Made by a program: the position numbers and the translations under genes
Notes under the pieces: generated by a model
Seen by the model: the letters and a program-made list of their open reading frames with translations, nothing else
Told to the model about the DNA's origin: nothing
The model's database searches: none
NCBI RefSeq assembly: GCF_900099975.1
Contig: NZ_FNEI01000008.1
Location: 62,001-126,000 of the forward strand
DNA from: Arthrobacter cupressi
GTDB taxonomy: Bacteria; Actinomycetota; Actinomycetes; Actinomycetales; Micrococcaceae
Direction of reading: 5' to 3'
Length of the DNA: 64,000 bases
Shown: positions 19,490 through 26,715 of the stretch, in pieces
Layout: every line of letters starts with the position of its first letter
Position numbering within the stretch: position 1 is the first letter of the stretch

Positions 19490-19496
19490 GGTCCGT

Positions 19497-19502
19497 ACCC
19501 TA
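19497..19502 (-). promoter_or_regulatory. -10 element of the alpha/beta hydrolase gene
   Basis: TAGGGT on the minus strand, 7 nt before the ATG at 19489; no Shine-Dalgarno sequence. Confidence 0.45.
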
Positions 19503-19549
19503 TGACGGGGCACTGACAAGAAGCCATGTCTTCCCGCTGCGCACAGGCG

Positions 19550-19555
19550 TAGCAT
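19550..19555 (+). promoter_or_regulatory. -10 element of the PLP decarboxylase gene, leaderless
   Basis: TAGCAT followed by exactly 6 nt and the ATG at 19562; no ribosome-binding site. Confidence 0.5.
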
Positions 19556-19561
19556 GCTCCC

Positions 19562-20947
19562 ATGTGGGCCGATTCCGGTGAGTACGAGCGGGTTCTCGGG
19601 CGCGCGGCGGAGCACGCCAAGGCATGGTTGCAAGCGCTGCCGGCACGGCAGGTCAGGCCATCGAAGACGGCGGACCAGGTCAACTCGGCGTTCGGCGGTC
19701 CCCTGCCCGCTGAGGGCATGGATCCTGAACAGCTCATTGATTTCCTGGCGCGCAATGCCGAACCCGGGCTAATGGCCATGCAATCCGGCCGCTTCTTCGG
19801 TTGGGTGATCGGCGGGACACTGCCCTCGGCCATGGCCGCGGACTGGCTGGTCTCGGCCTGGGACCAGAACACCGGCCTGCGTTTTGCTTCGCCCGCGACG
19901 GCGGCGATCGAACAGGCCGCGGGCCAGTGGCTGCTGGAACTCCTCGGGCTGCCGGAAGGCTCCGACGTCGGCTTCACCACCGGGGCGAGCATGGCCAATT
20001 TCACGGCCCTGGCGGCGGCGCGGTGGCGCCAACTGGAGGCCGCCGGCTGGGATGTGAACGCCAACGGCCTCAACGGCGCTCCCGTGCTGCGTGTCCTGGC
20101 AGGAGCCGAACGGCACGAGAGCCTGGACATGGCGCTGCGCTTCCTGGGTCTCGGCGCGCCCGAAGTGGTTCCGGCGGACGCCCAGGGCAGGATCGAAGCC
20201 GCGGCCCTGCGCCGGGCGCTCGAGAGCGGCAAGGGGCCCGCCATCGTGTGCCTCCAGGCAGGCAACATCCATTCGGGCGCGTTCGATCCTTTCCCCGAGG
20301 CCATCGCCGCCGCGAAGGAACATGATGCGTGGGTTCACGTCGACGGCGCCTTCGGCCTCTGGGCGGCCGCGGTGCCCGAATTGCGGCCGCTGTGGGACGG
20401 GGTGGCCCTGGCTGATTCCTGGGGGACCGACGCCCACAAGACCCTGAACGCTCCGTACGACGCCGGGATAGTGGTGGTGCGCGACGTCGCCGCCCTGCGC
20501 CCTGCCATCGGCATGCACGCCGAATACCTGCCCCAGGAGGACCACGGTCCGGGGGACCCGATGGAAAAGTCCCCGGAACTGTCCCGCCGCGCCCGCGGGG
20601 TTCCGGTCTGGGCAGCGTTGCGTGCATTGGGGGCCGACGGCGTCCGCGCCCTGGTTGCCGGGCGTGCGGCCTGCACGGCGGATCTGGCGGCCCGGCTCGC
20701 CGACGTGCCCGGCGTCGAGGTGCTCAACGACGTTGTCTACACCCAGCTCTCGCTGGCCTTCGGCAGCGACGCCCGCACCCGGGCCGTGACCGAGTACATC
20801 ATGGCCGACGGCCGGGTGTGGATGTCCGGATCGCGCTGGCACGGGCGGGACATCCTCAGGGTTTCGGTCAGCAATTGGTCCACCGACAGTGATGACATCG
20901 ACACCTCAGTGCAGACCATCAGGGACGCCCTCGCCGCGACCGCCTAG
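19562..20947 (+). CDS. PLP-dependent group II decarboxylase-like protein
   Basis: 461 residues, fold type I. FTTGASMANFTALAAAR near 139-155 binds the cofactor phosphate, HVDGAFGLWAAAV near 259-271 carries the PLP-nitrogen aspartate, and SWGTDAHKTLNAPYD near 283-297 carries the Schiff-base lysine. This is the aromatic-amino-acid/glutamate decarboxylase family. Substrate is not evident; some relatives cleave cysteine sulfinate, aspartate or aromatic amino acids. It stands alone between divergent and convergent genes. Confidence 0.85.
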   Translation: MWADSGEYERVLGRAAEHAKAWLQALPARQVRPSKTADQVNSAFGGPLPAEGMDPEQLIDFLARNAEPGLMAMQSGRFFGWVIGGTLPSAMAADWLVSAWDQNTGLRFASPATAAIEQAAGQWLLELLGLPEGSDVGFTTGASMANFTALAAARWRQLEAAGWDVNANGLNGAPVLRVLAGAERHESLDMALRFLGLGAPEVVPADAQGRIEAAALRRALESGKGPAIVCLQAGNIHSGAFDPFPEAIAAAKEHDAWVHVDGAFGLWAAAVPELRPLWDGVALADSWGTDAHKTLNAPYDAGIVVVRDVAALRPAIGMHAEYLPQEDHGPGDPMEKSPELSRRARGVPVWAALRALGADGVRALVAGRAACTADLAARLADVPGVEVLNDVVYTQLSLAFGSDARTRAVTEYIMADGRVWMSGSRWHGRDILRVSVSNWSTDSDDIDTSVQTIRDALAATA

Positions 20948-20973
20948 CTGAGGGCGGCTGGATTTCTGGGCGC

Positions 20974-21996
20974 TTAACGGAGGGCCGCGCCGCCGGGTTC
21001 CGGCAGTTCGTGGGCGGCAGGCAGGCCCTCCAGGGTCCGCCCGGCCAGGGTGCTGGCTACCCACAGGGAGCGGGCGAGGTCGCCGTCGTGCCCGGGCTTC
21101 GCGGCGGACCACAGCGCGTTCTGCACCTCCCTGGTCAGGCTCCATTGCCGGGCCGTTTCCGGGTCCAGGCCGGCGGCGTTGCTGAAGTCGGTGCACCGTT
21201 CCAGCAGCGCCAGTTCGGGGGAGGACCGCGGCAGTTCGGCGATCCGGTTCCACAGCACGGGGGCAACCCCGAACTCGGCCTCGCCGATCACCGGCTGCGG
21301 ATCGATGGCACGGTAACTGCCGGCGTCGGGCACAGCGCCGGTGCCGGGAAGGGGAAGGATGTTCATGAAATGCAGGTCGGCGTGGACCAGGACGTCCCGG
21401 CCTGCCCGCCGGCCCACGGCGCCGCGGGTCTGGCACACCTCCAGGGCCGCTTCCAGGAGCCAGCGGGGGAAGGGCCGGCCCAAGTGCTCCCACTCGGCCG
21501 GAAGCTCATCGCTCCAGCGCTCGGCCTTCGCCGCCGCGTGCTCGAACTCCTCCCAGGCGGGGCCGTCGGCGGCATCGATGCTGAGTTGCCGCACCACAGA
21601 TCCCCATACGTCCCGTGCGCGGTCCAGCGGGGCATCCTGCAGCCAGCGGCCGGCGTCGAGCCTTTCCAGGAGCATGGAACAGCTGTCCTGGTCCGCTTCC
21701 AGCAGCCGCACGGCGCCGTGCCCGTTCCACAGGGCGAGGGCGCGGGACTCCACCACGGCTTCCGGATGCGGGAACGCCACTTTGAGCACGGCTGGCGCGC
21801 CGTCCCGCAGCACGGGCAGCACCACTCCGCCGTGGCCGTTCCAGGGCTCCGCCCCCGGCGGCAGGTCGGCGGTGAGCCCCCAGCGTTCCAGACCGGCCTC
21901 GAGGTGTCCCGGGAGCGCCGCAAGCCATGCCCGTCCCTCCGCGGTGCGCGAATAGCGCGCCCGCAGGTCAGCCGGCACCGGAATATGGCTCCTCAT
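20974..21996 (-). CDS. Aminoglycoside/streptomycin 6-kinase-like phosphotransferase
   Basis: 340 residues from the ATG at 21996. The nucleotide-binding lysine sits in APAVLKVAFPHPEA near 90. The catalytic loop is DVLVHADLHFMNIL near 215, and AIDPQPVIGEAEFGVAPVLWN near 240 supplies the metal aspartate; these are the APH_6/HUR motifs. Such proteins in soil actinobacteria phosphorylate unknown metabolites at least as often as antibiotics, so resistance should not be assumed. A TAGTCT element 7 nt before the ATG suggests a leaderless transcript. Confidence 0.85.
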   Translation of the reverse strand: MRSHIPVPADLRARYSRTAEGRAWLAALPGHLEAGLERWGLTADLPPGAEPWNGHGGVVLPVLRDGAPAVLKVAFPHPEAVVESRALALWNGHGAVRLLEADQDSCSMLLERLDAGRWLQDAPLDRARDVWGSVVRQLSIDAADGPAWEEFEHAAAKAERWSDELPAEWEHLGRPFPRWLLEAALEVCQTRGAVGRRAGRDVLVHADLHFMNILPLPGTGAVPDAGSYRAIDPQPVIGEAEFGVAPVLWNRIAELPRSSPELALLERCTDFSNAAGLDPETARQWSLTREVQNALWSAAKPGHDGDLARSLWVASTLAGRTLEGLPAAHELPEPGGAALR

Positions 21997-22003
21997 ACCT
22001 GCC

Positions 22004-22009
22004 AGACTA
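22004..22009 (-). promoter_or_regulatory. -10 element of the phosphotransferase gene
   Basis: TAGTCT on the minus strand, 7 nt before the ATG at 21996. Confidence 0.45.
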
Positions 22010-22087
22010 TCCCCACCGCCCTCCCGGGCCGCGGAAGCCGGGCTTGTCCAGCGCCGGGGTCCGGGCCAGGGGCGGGAGGGCTCTGCG

Positions 22088-22289
22088 CCCGAGAACCTGG
22101 GGATCTTCGCCTTTGGGCGGACAACGCCGTGCCCTGGGCCCCCGGACATGTCGTACGAGGAGTACAAAGTTGCCATCCAGTACGACGGCGGCCACCACGC
22201 TACGCCGGCCCAGCGCCGCAGCGACATCAGCCGTGACGAGGGACCGGAAGGCTCTCCTGGAACGCGGCTGGGACCCCGGTCCAGCCTGA
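22088..22289 (+). pseudogene. Decayed DUF559 (Vsr-like endonuclease fold) C-terminal remnant
   Basis: In one frame the sequence reads PPDMSYEEYKVAIQYDG followed by GHHATPAQRRSDISRDE, and in the next frame RKALLERGWDPGPA then a stop. Together they match the C-terminal domain of DUF559-type proteins (aspartate of PDMSY, YDGxHH, RRxDIxRD, LxxxGW). Removing one G near 22243 joins the frames. No intact N-terminal part precedes it. The rest of the 21,997-22,432 gap holds only a small bulged hairpin around 22,345-22,370 and no other gene I can support. Confidence 0.7.
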
Positions 22290-22432
22290 GACCAGGCGCC
22301 TGAGCGCGCCGGTCAAGCTATTGCCATTTGTGGTCGCTCTGAATGCCGGTTTCCGACAAGAAACGGCAAACGGGTGCCCCCGCCCCAGGCCGCATCGTTA
22401 AGCAACGCCAGGCCCTTTCGGAACCGGCAGCC

Positions 22433-23161
22433 TCAGATGACCCCGGTCGACCCCAGCAGGCTGCCCAGGCTGAACGTCGCGGCGAGGGCAAGGGCGCCGC
22501 CGAGCACCACCCGGACGGCGGCCCGGGTTCTGGAGCTGCCGCCGATCCAGGCACCCACCGCGCCGGTCAGGGCCAGCGCCAGCAGCACCGAGGCGAACGT
22601 CAGCGGAACCCGCAGGGCCGGCGGCGGGAGCAGGATCGACACCAGGGGGAGCAGGGCGCCCAGGGTGAAGGCGACCGCGGAGGCGAACGCCGCGTGCCAC
22701 GGACTGACGATGCCGTCCTCATCAATGTTCAACTCGGCGGACAGGTGGGCCGCCAGCGCGTTGTGCGCCGTCAGTTCCTTCGCCACGGTCCACGCAGTCC
22801 CGGAGCTCAGCCCCTTGGCCTCGTAGATGGCGGCGAGTTCGGACAGCTCCTCTTCGGGCTGTTCTTCGAGTTCCCGGCGCTCCTTCTCGATCAGGGCCCT
22901 CTGGCTGTCGCTCTGGCTGCTCACCGACACATACTCGCCCAGCGCCATGGAAACGGCACCGCCCAGCGCGCCCGCGGCACCGGCGGCCAGGATCGCACCG
23001 GTGTTTGTGGTGGCACCGGCGACGCCCACCACGATCGCCGCCACGGAAACAATCCCGTCGTTGGCCCCAAGCACTCCGGCGCGCAGCCAGTTCAGCCTGC
23101 GGGCAAGATCGTTCTCGTGCGGTTCGTTGTCGTGGCGTGCGGCCTTTTCGGTGGATGCCAT
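22433..23161 (-). CDS. VIT1/CCC1 family (vacuolar iron transporter-like) membrane protein
   Basis: 242 residues from the ATG at 23161 (MASTEKAARHDNEPHENDLARR). NWLRAGVLGANDGIVSVAAI near 23-42 is the family signature of the first helix, and GGAVSMALGEYVSVSSQSD of the second. A cytoplasmic Glu-rich segment (EKERRELEEQPEEELSELAAIYEAKG in part) corresponds to the metal-binding domain between helices 2 and 3, followed by three C-terminal helices. It probably exports Fe2+ or Mn2+ from the cytosol. The DUF4439 ferritin-like gene lies just upstream on the same strand. Confidence 0.9.
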   Translation of the reverse strand: MASTEKAARHDNEPHENDLARRLNWLRAGVLGANDGIVSVAAIVVGVAGATTNTGAILAAGAAGALGGAVSMALGEYVSVSSQSDSQRALIEKERRELEEQPEEELSELAAIYEAKGLSSGTAWTVAKELTAHNALAAHLSAELNIDEDGIVSPWHAAFASAVAFTLGALLPLVSILLPPPALRVPLTFASVLLALALTGAVGAWIGGSSRTRAAVRVVLGGALALAATFSLGSLLGSTGVI

Positions 23162-23212
23162 GGCTCCAGCCAAGCACTCCACGGCCGCAGGCGCCAGCAA
23201 AGCAAGGCTGGC

Positions 23213-24349
23213 CTACGGCGCCGGAGCGGCCGTGCTTCCGGGCAGTTCCGGCAGGGCCGCAGGGTCAACCGAGAGCCCCGGCAGGGCTCCGGACAACGTC
23301 CCCCAGGACTCCATCCGGCGGGCGCTGTCCAGCAGGCCGGCGATCGCCCAGTTCCGGGTCCCGCCGTCGGACAGGGCCACCAGTTCACCGTAGGCCGGAA
23401 GGGCCGCCGATTCCTGTTCCCCGAGCGCCGCCGCCTGGGACGCGAAGCCGGCCGGCAGCCGGTACCCGGCCTCGCGCGGCGGCGGTTCGGTGCACAGTTG
23501 CCGGGCCAGGGCTTCGGCTTCACGCAGAAGGTCCTGGTGGCCGGCCAGGTCCCGCGCCGCCGTCGCCGCCGCTGTTCCCTCCAGCCGCGTGCGGGCCACC
23601 TGATAGATATACACGGCTTCCTGTTCGGCGCGCACGACGGCGGCCAGCGCCTCGCCGGGGCCGGGAGCCCCCGCGTCGTCCGTCGCAGTGCTTGGCGCCG
23701 CGGTGCTGCCACCGGCGGGGCAGGAGGCCTCCGGTGAAGATGAGGACGGCGCGGGGGAGGACAGCGCGGGGGACGACAGCACAGAGGAGGACGGTGCGGG
23801 GGACTCCGGCAGCGCGGGTTGGGCGGGTAGGGGCAGCCCCCATGCCCGGGCGAGCCGCCCGGACTCCAGCAACTGCGCCGTGCCGACCGCGGCGAGCAGG
23901 CGGGCCGTTCCGCCGTCGCTCTTTCCGGCATCCGCGAGGCGCTGTGCGGCACTGCGGGCCAGCCCGCCGAGGAAGGCCGCCTTGCCGGCCGGGGCGGACG
24001 GGGCTGACGAAACGGCACCCGAGGGGGCGGCGGACGCCGGAGCGGGCGCAAGCAACGCCCGGGCCTGGCTTTCCAGCAGGGTCACCGTGGCCGGCGAACT
24101 GCCCGCGGCACTCGCACCATCTAGCAGGGCGCGCGTTTCCGCGTAGGCGGTTGCCCGTGCCGTCTCGGAAAACGGGGGCTCCGGATCTGGCTGTTCCCGC
24201 GAGGGCAGCAGCACCACTCCGGTGCCGAGGACGAGAACTGCGAGCAACGACACAAGCAGGGCCTTCACCCAGCGGGGCATCCCTTGATTTTCCGCAGGGC
24301 GCTCCGGATTTTCCGCACTCTCGTCATTCACAACAGTCCATGGTGTCAT
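23213..24349 (-). CDS. Membrane-anchored DUF4439 (ferritin-like) protein
   Basis: 378 residues. One N-terminal membrane helix (WVKALLVSLLAVLVLGTGVV, about 27-46), a helical domain, a very Ser/Pro/Ala-rich linker (about 200-230, repeats of SSPAPSSS type), then a C-terminal helical domain with AVVRAEQEAVYIYQVARTRL and GHQDLLREAEALA that resembles the ferritin-like DUF4439 fold. Whether it binds metal is unknown; the conserved glutamates and histidine are compatible. It could be co-transcribed with the iron-transporter-like gene 51 bp downstream. The start codon lacks a clear ribosome site. Confidence 0.75.
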   Translation of the reverse strand: MTPWTVVNDESAENPERPAENQGMPRWVKALLVSLLAVLVLGTGVVLLPSREQPDPEPPFSETARATAYAETRALLDGASAAGSSPATVTLLESQARALLAPAPASAAPSGAVSSAPSAPAGKAAFLGGLARSAAQRLADAGKSDGGTARLLAAVGTAQLLESGRLARAWGLPLPAQPALPESPAPSSSVLSSPALSSPAPSSSSPEASCPAGGSTAAPSTATDDAGAPGPGEALAAVVRAEQEAVYIYQVARTRLEGTAAATAARDLAGHQDLLREAEALARQLCTEPPPREAGYRLPAGFASQAAALGEQESAALPAYGELVALSDGGTRNWAIAGLLDSARRMESWGTLSGALPGLSVDPAALPELPGSTAAPAP

Positions 24350-24401
24350 GTGCGGGGGCCGCCGGAGGAACCGCGGTGCACCACCCTGTCCTGAAACTCG
24401 A

Positions 24402-24407
24402 TACCCT
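24402..24407 (+). promoter_or_regulatory. -10 element of the rimP-nusA-ylxR-infB operon
   Basis: TACCCT, giving a leader of about 32 nt ahead of rimP with its GGAGG site. Its complement overlaps a TAGGGT that could serve the divergent DUF4439 gene. Confidence 0.4.
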
Positions 24408-24445
24408 AGTACTCACAACAACATCGAACGGGAGGCGGCTGGCCA

Positions 24446-25054
24446 GTGAGTCATTCGGAAGCCAGGACTTCAACAGACCAGGCTGGAGCGCAGGCGGCAG
24501 GCGCCGGGAACCCCGAAGAAAGCAGGCTCAAGGCCCTGCTGGAGCCCGTGGTCCAGGCCAACCGGCTGTACCTCGAGGACGTCACGGTCCAGGTGGCGGG
24601 CTCGCACCGCACCGTCCAGGTGGTCATCGACCTCCCGCAGGAGGAAACCGGCGGCGTGAGCCTTGACGTCATCGCTGAAATCTCCCGGGCCTTGTCCGAC
24701 GTGCTGGACAACGATCCGCACGACGACGGCCGGCCCTACGACCTCGAAGTCTCCTCGCCCGGCGTCTCGCGCCCGCTGACCGAACCCCGCCACTGGCACC
24801 GCGCCCGCGGCCGCATGGTGAAGGTCAACGTCATCCAGGGCGAGAACGTCACCGGAAGGATCCAGTCCGTCGACGACGACGGCGTGACCCTGATCCCGGA
24901 ACTCGAGGTCAAGAAGGGGATGAAGCCCAAGCAGGGCGACCCCGTGAAGCTTTCCTTCGACAGGATCCGGCAAGGAAAAGTCGAAATTGAATTCAGCCAC
25001 CTCGACGAGGCCGGGCTGGCAGACGAGCACAACGGACCTTCCGAGGAGGCCTAA
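24446..25054 (+). CDS. rimP: Ribosome maturation factor RimP
   Basis: 202 residues; GTG start with GGAGG at 24431-24435. The N-terminal domain contains [18 protein letters not shown], and [30 protein letters not shown] is the family signature; the C-terminal SH3-like domain follows. It assists assembly of the 30S subunit. It opens the rimP-nusA-ylxR-infB operon; its stop and the nusA start share one base (TAATG). The first 25 residues are a low-complexity extension. Confidence 0.95.
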   Translation: MSHSEARTSTDQAGAQAAGAGNPEESRLKALLEPVVQANRLYLEDVTVQVAGSHRTVQVVIDLPQEETGGVSLDVIAEISRALSDVLDNDPHDDGRPYDLEVSSPGVSRPLTEPRHWHRARGRMVKVNVIQGENVTGRIQSVDDDGVTLIPELEVKKGMKPKQGDPVKLSFDRIRQGKVEIEFSHLDEAGLADEHNGPSEEA

Positions 25055-26034
25055 TGGATATTGACATGAGTGCGCTGAGGCTCCTGGAGCGAGAGCGCGA
25101 GATCCCCCTTGACCTCCTGATCCCCACCATCGAGCAGGCCCTTCTGGTGGCCTACCACAAGACGCCCGGCGCCTACGAGAAAGCCCGCGCCGAACTGGAC
25201 CGCAAGAGCGGCCACGTGACCATCTGGGCCACCGAGTTCAACGACGACGGCGAAGCCGTCGGAGAGTTCGAGGACACCCCGGCCGGGTTCGGCCGGATCG
25301 CGGCCAGCACCGCGCGCCAGATCATCCTGCAGCGCCTGCGCGACGTCGAGGACGACAACGTCCTGGGCGAGTTCAAGGGCCGCGAGGGCGAACTGGTGGC
25401 GGGCCTGATCCAGCAGGGCAACAACCCGCACATGATCCAGGTCAACCTCGGCACCGTCGAGGCACTCCTGCCTCCGCCCGAGCAGGTCCCCGGCGAGAAG
25501 TACACACATGGCAGCCGCCTGCGCGCCTACGTGGTGGACGTGCACCGCGGCGCCAAGGGTCCCTCCATCACCCTGTCCCGTTCGCACCCCGGCCTGGTCC
25601 GGAAGCTGTTCGAACTCGAAGTGCCGGAGATCGCTGACCGCTCGGTGGAGATCGTCGCGCTGGCCCGCGAAGCCGGCCACCGGACCAAGATGGCCGTCAA
25701 GGCCAACGCCGCGGGTATCAACGCCAAGGGCGCCTGCATCGGCGAAATGGGTTCCCGCGTGCGCGCCGTCATGACCGAACTGAACGACGAAAAGATCGAC
25801 ATCGTCGACTTTAGCGAGGATCCGGCCACCTTCATCGCCAACTCGCTCTCGCCGTCGCGTGTGAATTCCGTCACCATCATCGACGAATCCACCCGCTCCG
25901 CCCGCGTGGTGGTCCCGGACTACCAGCTCTCGCTCGCCATCGGCAAGGAAGGGCAGAACGCCCGCCTCGCCGCCAAACTCACCGGCTGGCGCATCGATAT
26001 CGTCTCCGACGCCGCGCAGGGCCAGGGCAACTAG
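25054..26034 (+). CDS. nusA: Transcription termination/antitermination factor NusA
   Basis: 326 residues, the short actinobacterial form without the extra C-terminal acidic repeats. An N-terminal RNA-polymerase-binding domain, an S1 domain (about 110-185, [19 protein letters not shown]) and two KH domains ([18 protein letters not shown] and [18 protein letters not shown]) are visible. It binds RNA polymerase and nascent RNA to control pausing and termination. The start overlaps the rimP stop. Confidence 0.97.
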   Translation: MDIDMSALRLLEREREIPLDLLIPTIEQALLVAYHKTPGAYEKARAELDRKSGHVTIWATEFNDDGEAVGEFEDTPAGFGRIAASTARQIILQRLRDVEDDNVLGEFKGREGELVAGLIQQGNNPHMIQVNLGTVEALLPPPEQVPGEKYTHGSRLRAYVVDVHRGAKGPSITLSRSHPGLVRKLFELEVPEIADRSVEIVALAREAGHRTKMAVKANAAGINAKGACIGEMGSRVRAVMTELNDEKIDIVDFSEDPATFIANSLSPSRVNSVTIIDESTRSARVVVPDYQLSLAIGKEGQNARLAAKLTGWRIDIVSDAAQGQGN

Positions 26035-26209
26035 GCGGCCCGCGGCTTTCCCCGGAAACCCGGGCCGGACCTGCGCGGATTCGGTGGCCGGGCTCCCGGG
26101 GGACTAGACTGGTTAGGGCCGGGCTTGCGTCCGGTATCCGTTTTCCTTGGCGCCGTTTACGGTCGTGCCGGGAAGCAGGAACGAAGAAGGACGGGTTAGG
26201 GCACTGAGG

Positions 26210-26563
26210 ATGGTTGAACACCCAGTGGCCGCACCCGTTTCACGCGGGCACCAGCCCGTGCGGACCTGCATCGGATGCCGGAAACACGGAACCCGGAATG
26301 AGCTGATCCGGCTGGTCGCCGAAGGCGGCAGGTCTCCCGTCGTCCTGGTGGATGTACGACGCCGGATGGCTGGCCGGGGTGCGTGGCTGCACCCCAGCGG
26401 CAACTGCCTGATGCTGGCAACCAAACGGCGCGCTTTCGCCCGTGCCCTCGCGGGCGCGAACGACACGGCCGCCGTCGAACGCTACCTTGCAGGCATGCCA
26501 CCCGCGGAGGCTCCGGCCCCCACGGAACAACCGTCCAAACCTGAAAGCGGGTCAGAAAACTGA
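26210..26563 (+). CDS. ylxR: YlxR family RNA-binding protein
   Basis: 117 residues from ATG 26210 (MVEHPVAAPVSRG); an in-frame TTG at 26147 would add 21 atypical residues and a GTG at 26225 is also possible. The family core is VRTCIGCRKHGTRNELIRLV near 20-40 followed by RRMAGRGAWLHPSGNCL. The DUF448 fold binds RNA. The gene always sits between nusA and infB in this operon. A TAGACT element at 26105-26110 in the 175-bp gap could give it an internal promoter. Confidence 0.88.
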   Translation: MVEHPVAAPVSRGHQPVRTCIGCRKHGTRNELIRLVAEGGRSPVVLVDVRRRMAGRGAWLHPSGNCLMLATKRRAFARALAGANDTAAVERYLAGMPPAEAPAPTEQPSKPESGSEN

Positions 26564-26683
26564 TGGAAACCCGATGAGTTCCCAGCGATGAGTACGCAAC
26601 GATGACAACTTTGTTGCGCTCTGCACAGGGCCTTTCAGCTGCATCCGCGGCGGAGGTCCGCAGTAAGAAGTAGACGGTTCGTA

Positions 26684-26715
26684 CCTGGCTCGGTGCGGAC
26701 CGAGACAGGAGAAAA
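26684..26715 (+). promoter_or_regulatory. infB leader hairpin overlapping the ribosome-binding site
   Basis: A stem of 4 bp, one mismatch and 6 bp with a GCGG loop (26684-26709: cctg-g-ctcggt / accgag-a-cagg). The 3' strand runs into the AGGAG site (26707-26711) that serves the GTG at 26716, so folding would compete with ribosome binding. Confidence 0.55.

Noticed and set aside
20974..21996. Antibiotic resistance call for the APH-like kinase
   Set aside because: The family motifs are present, but it is in a core-like context with no mobile element; many relatives are not resistance genes.
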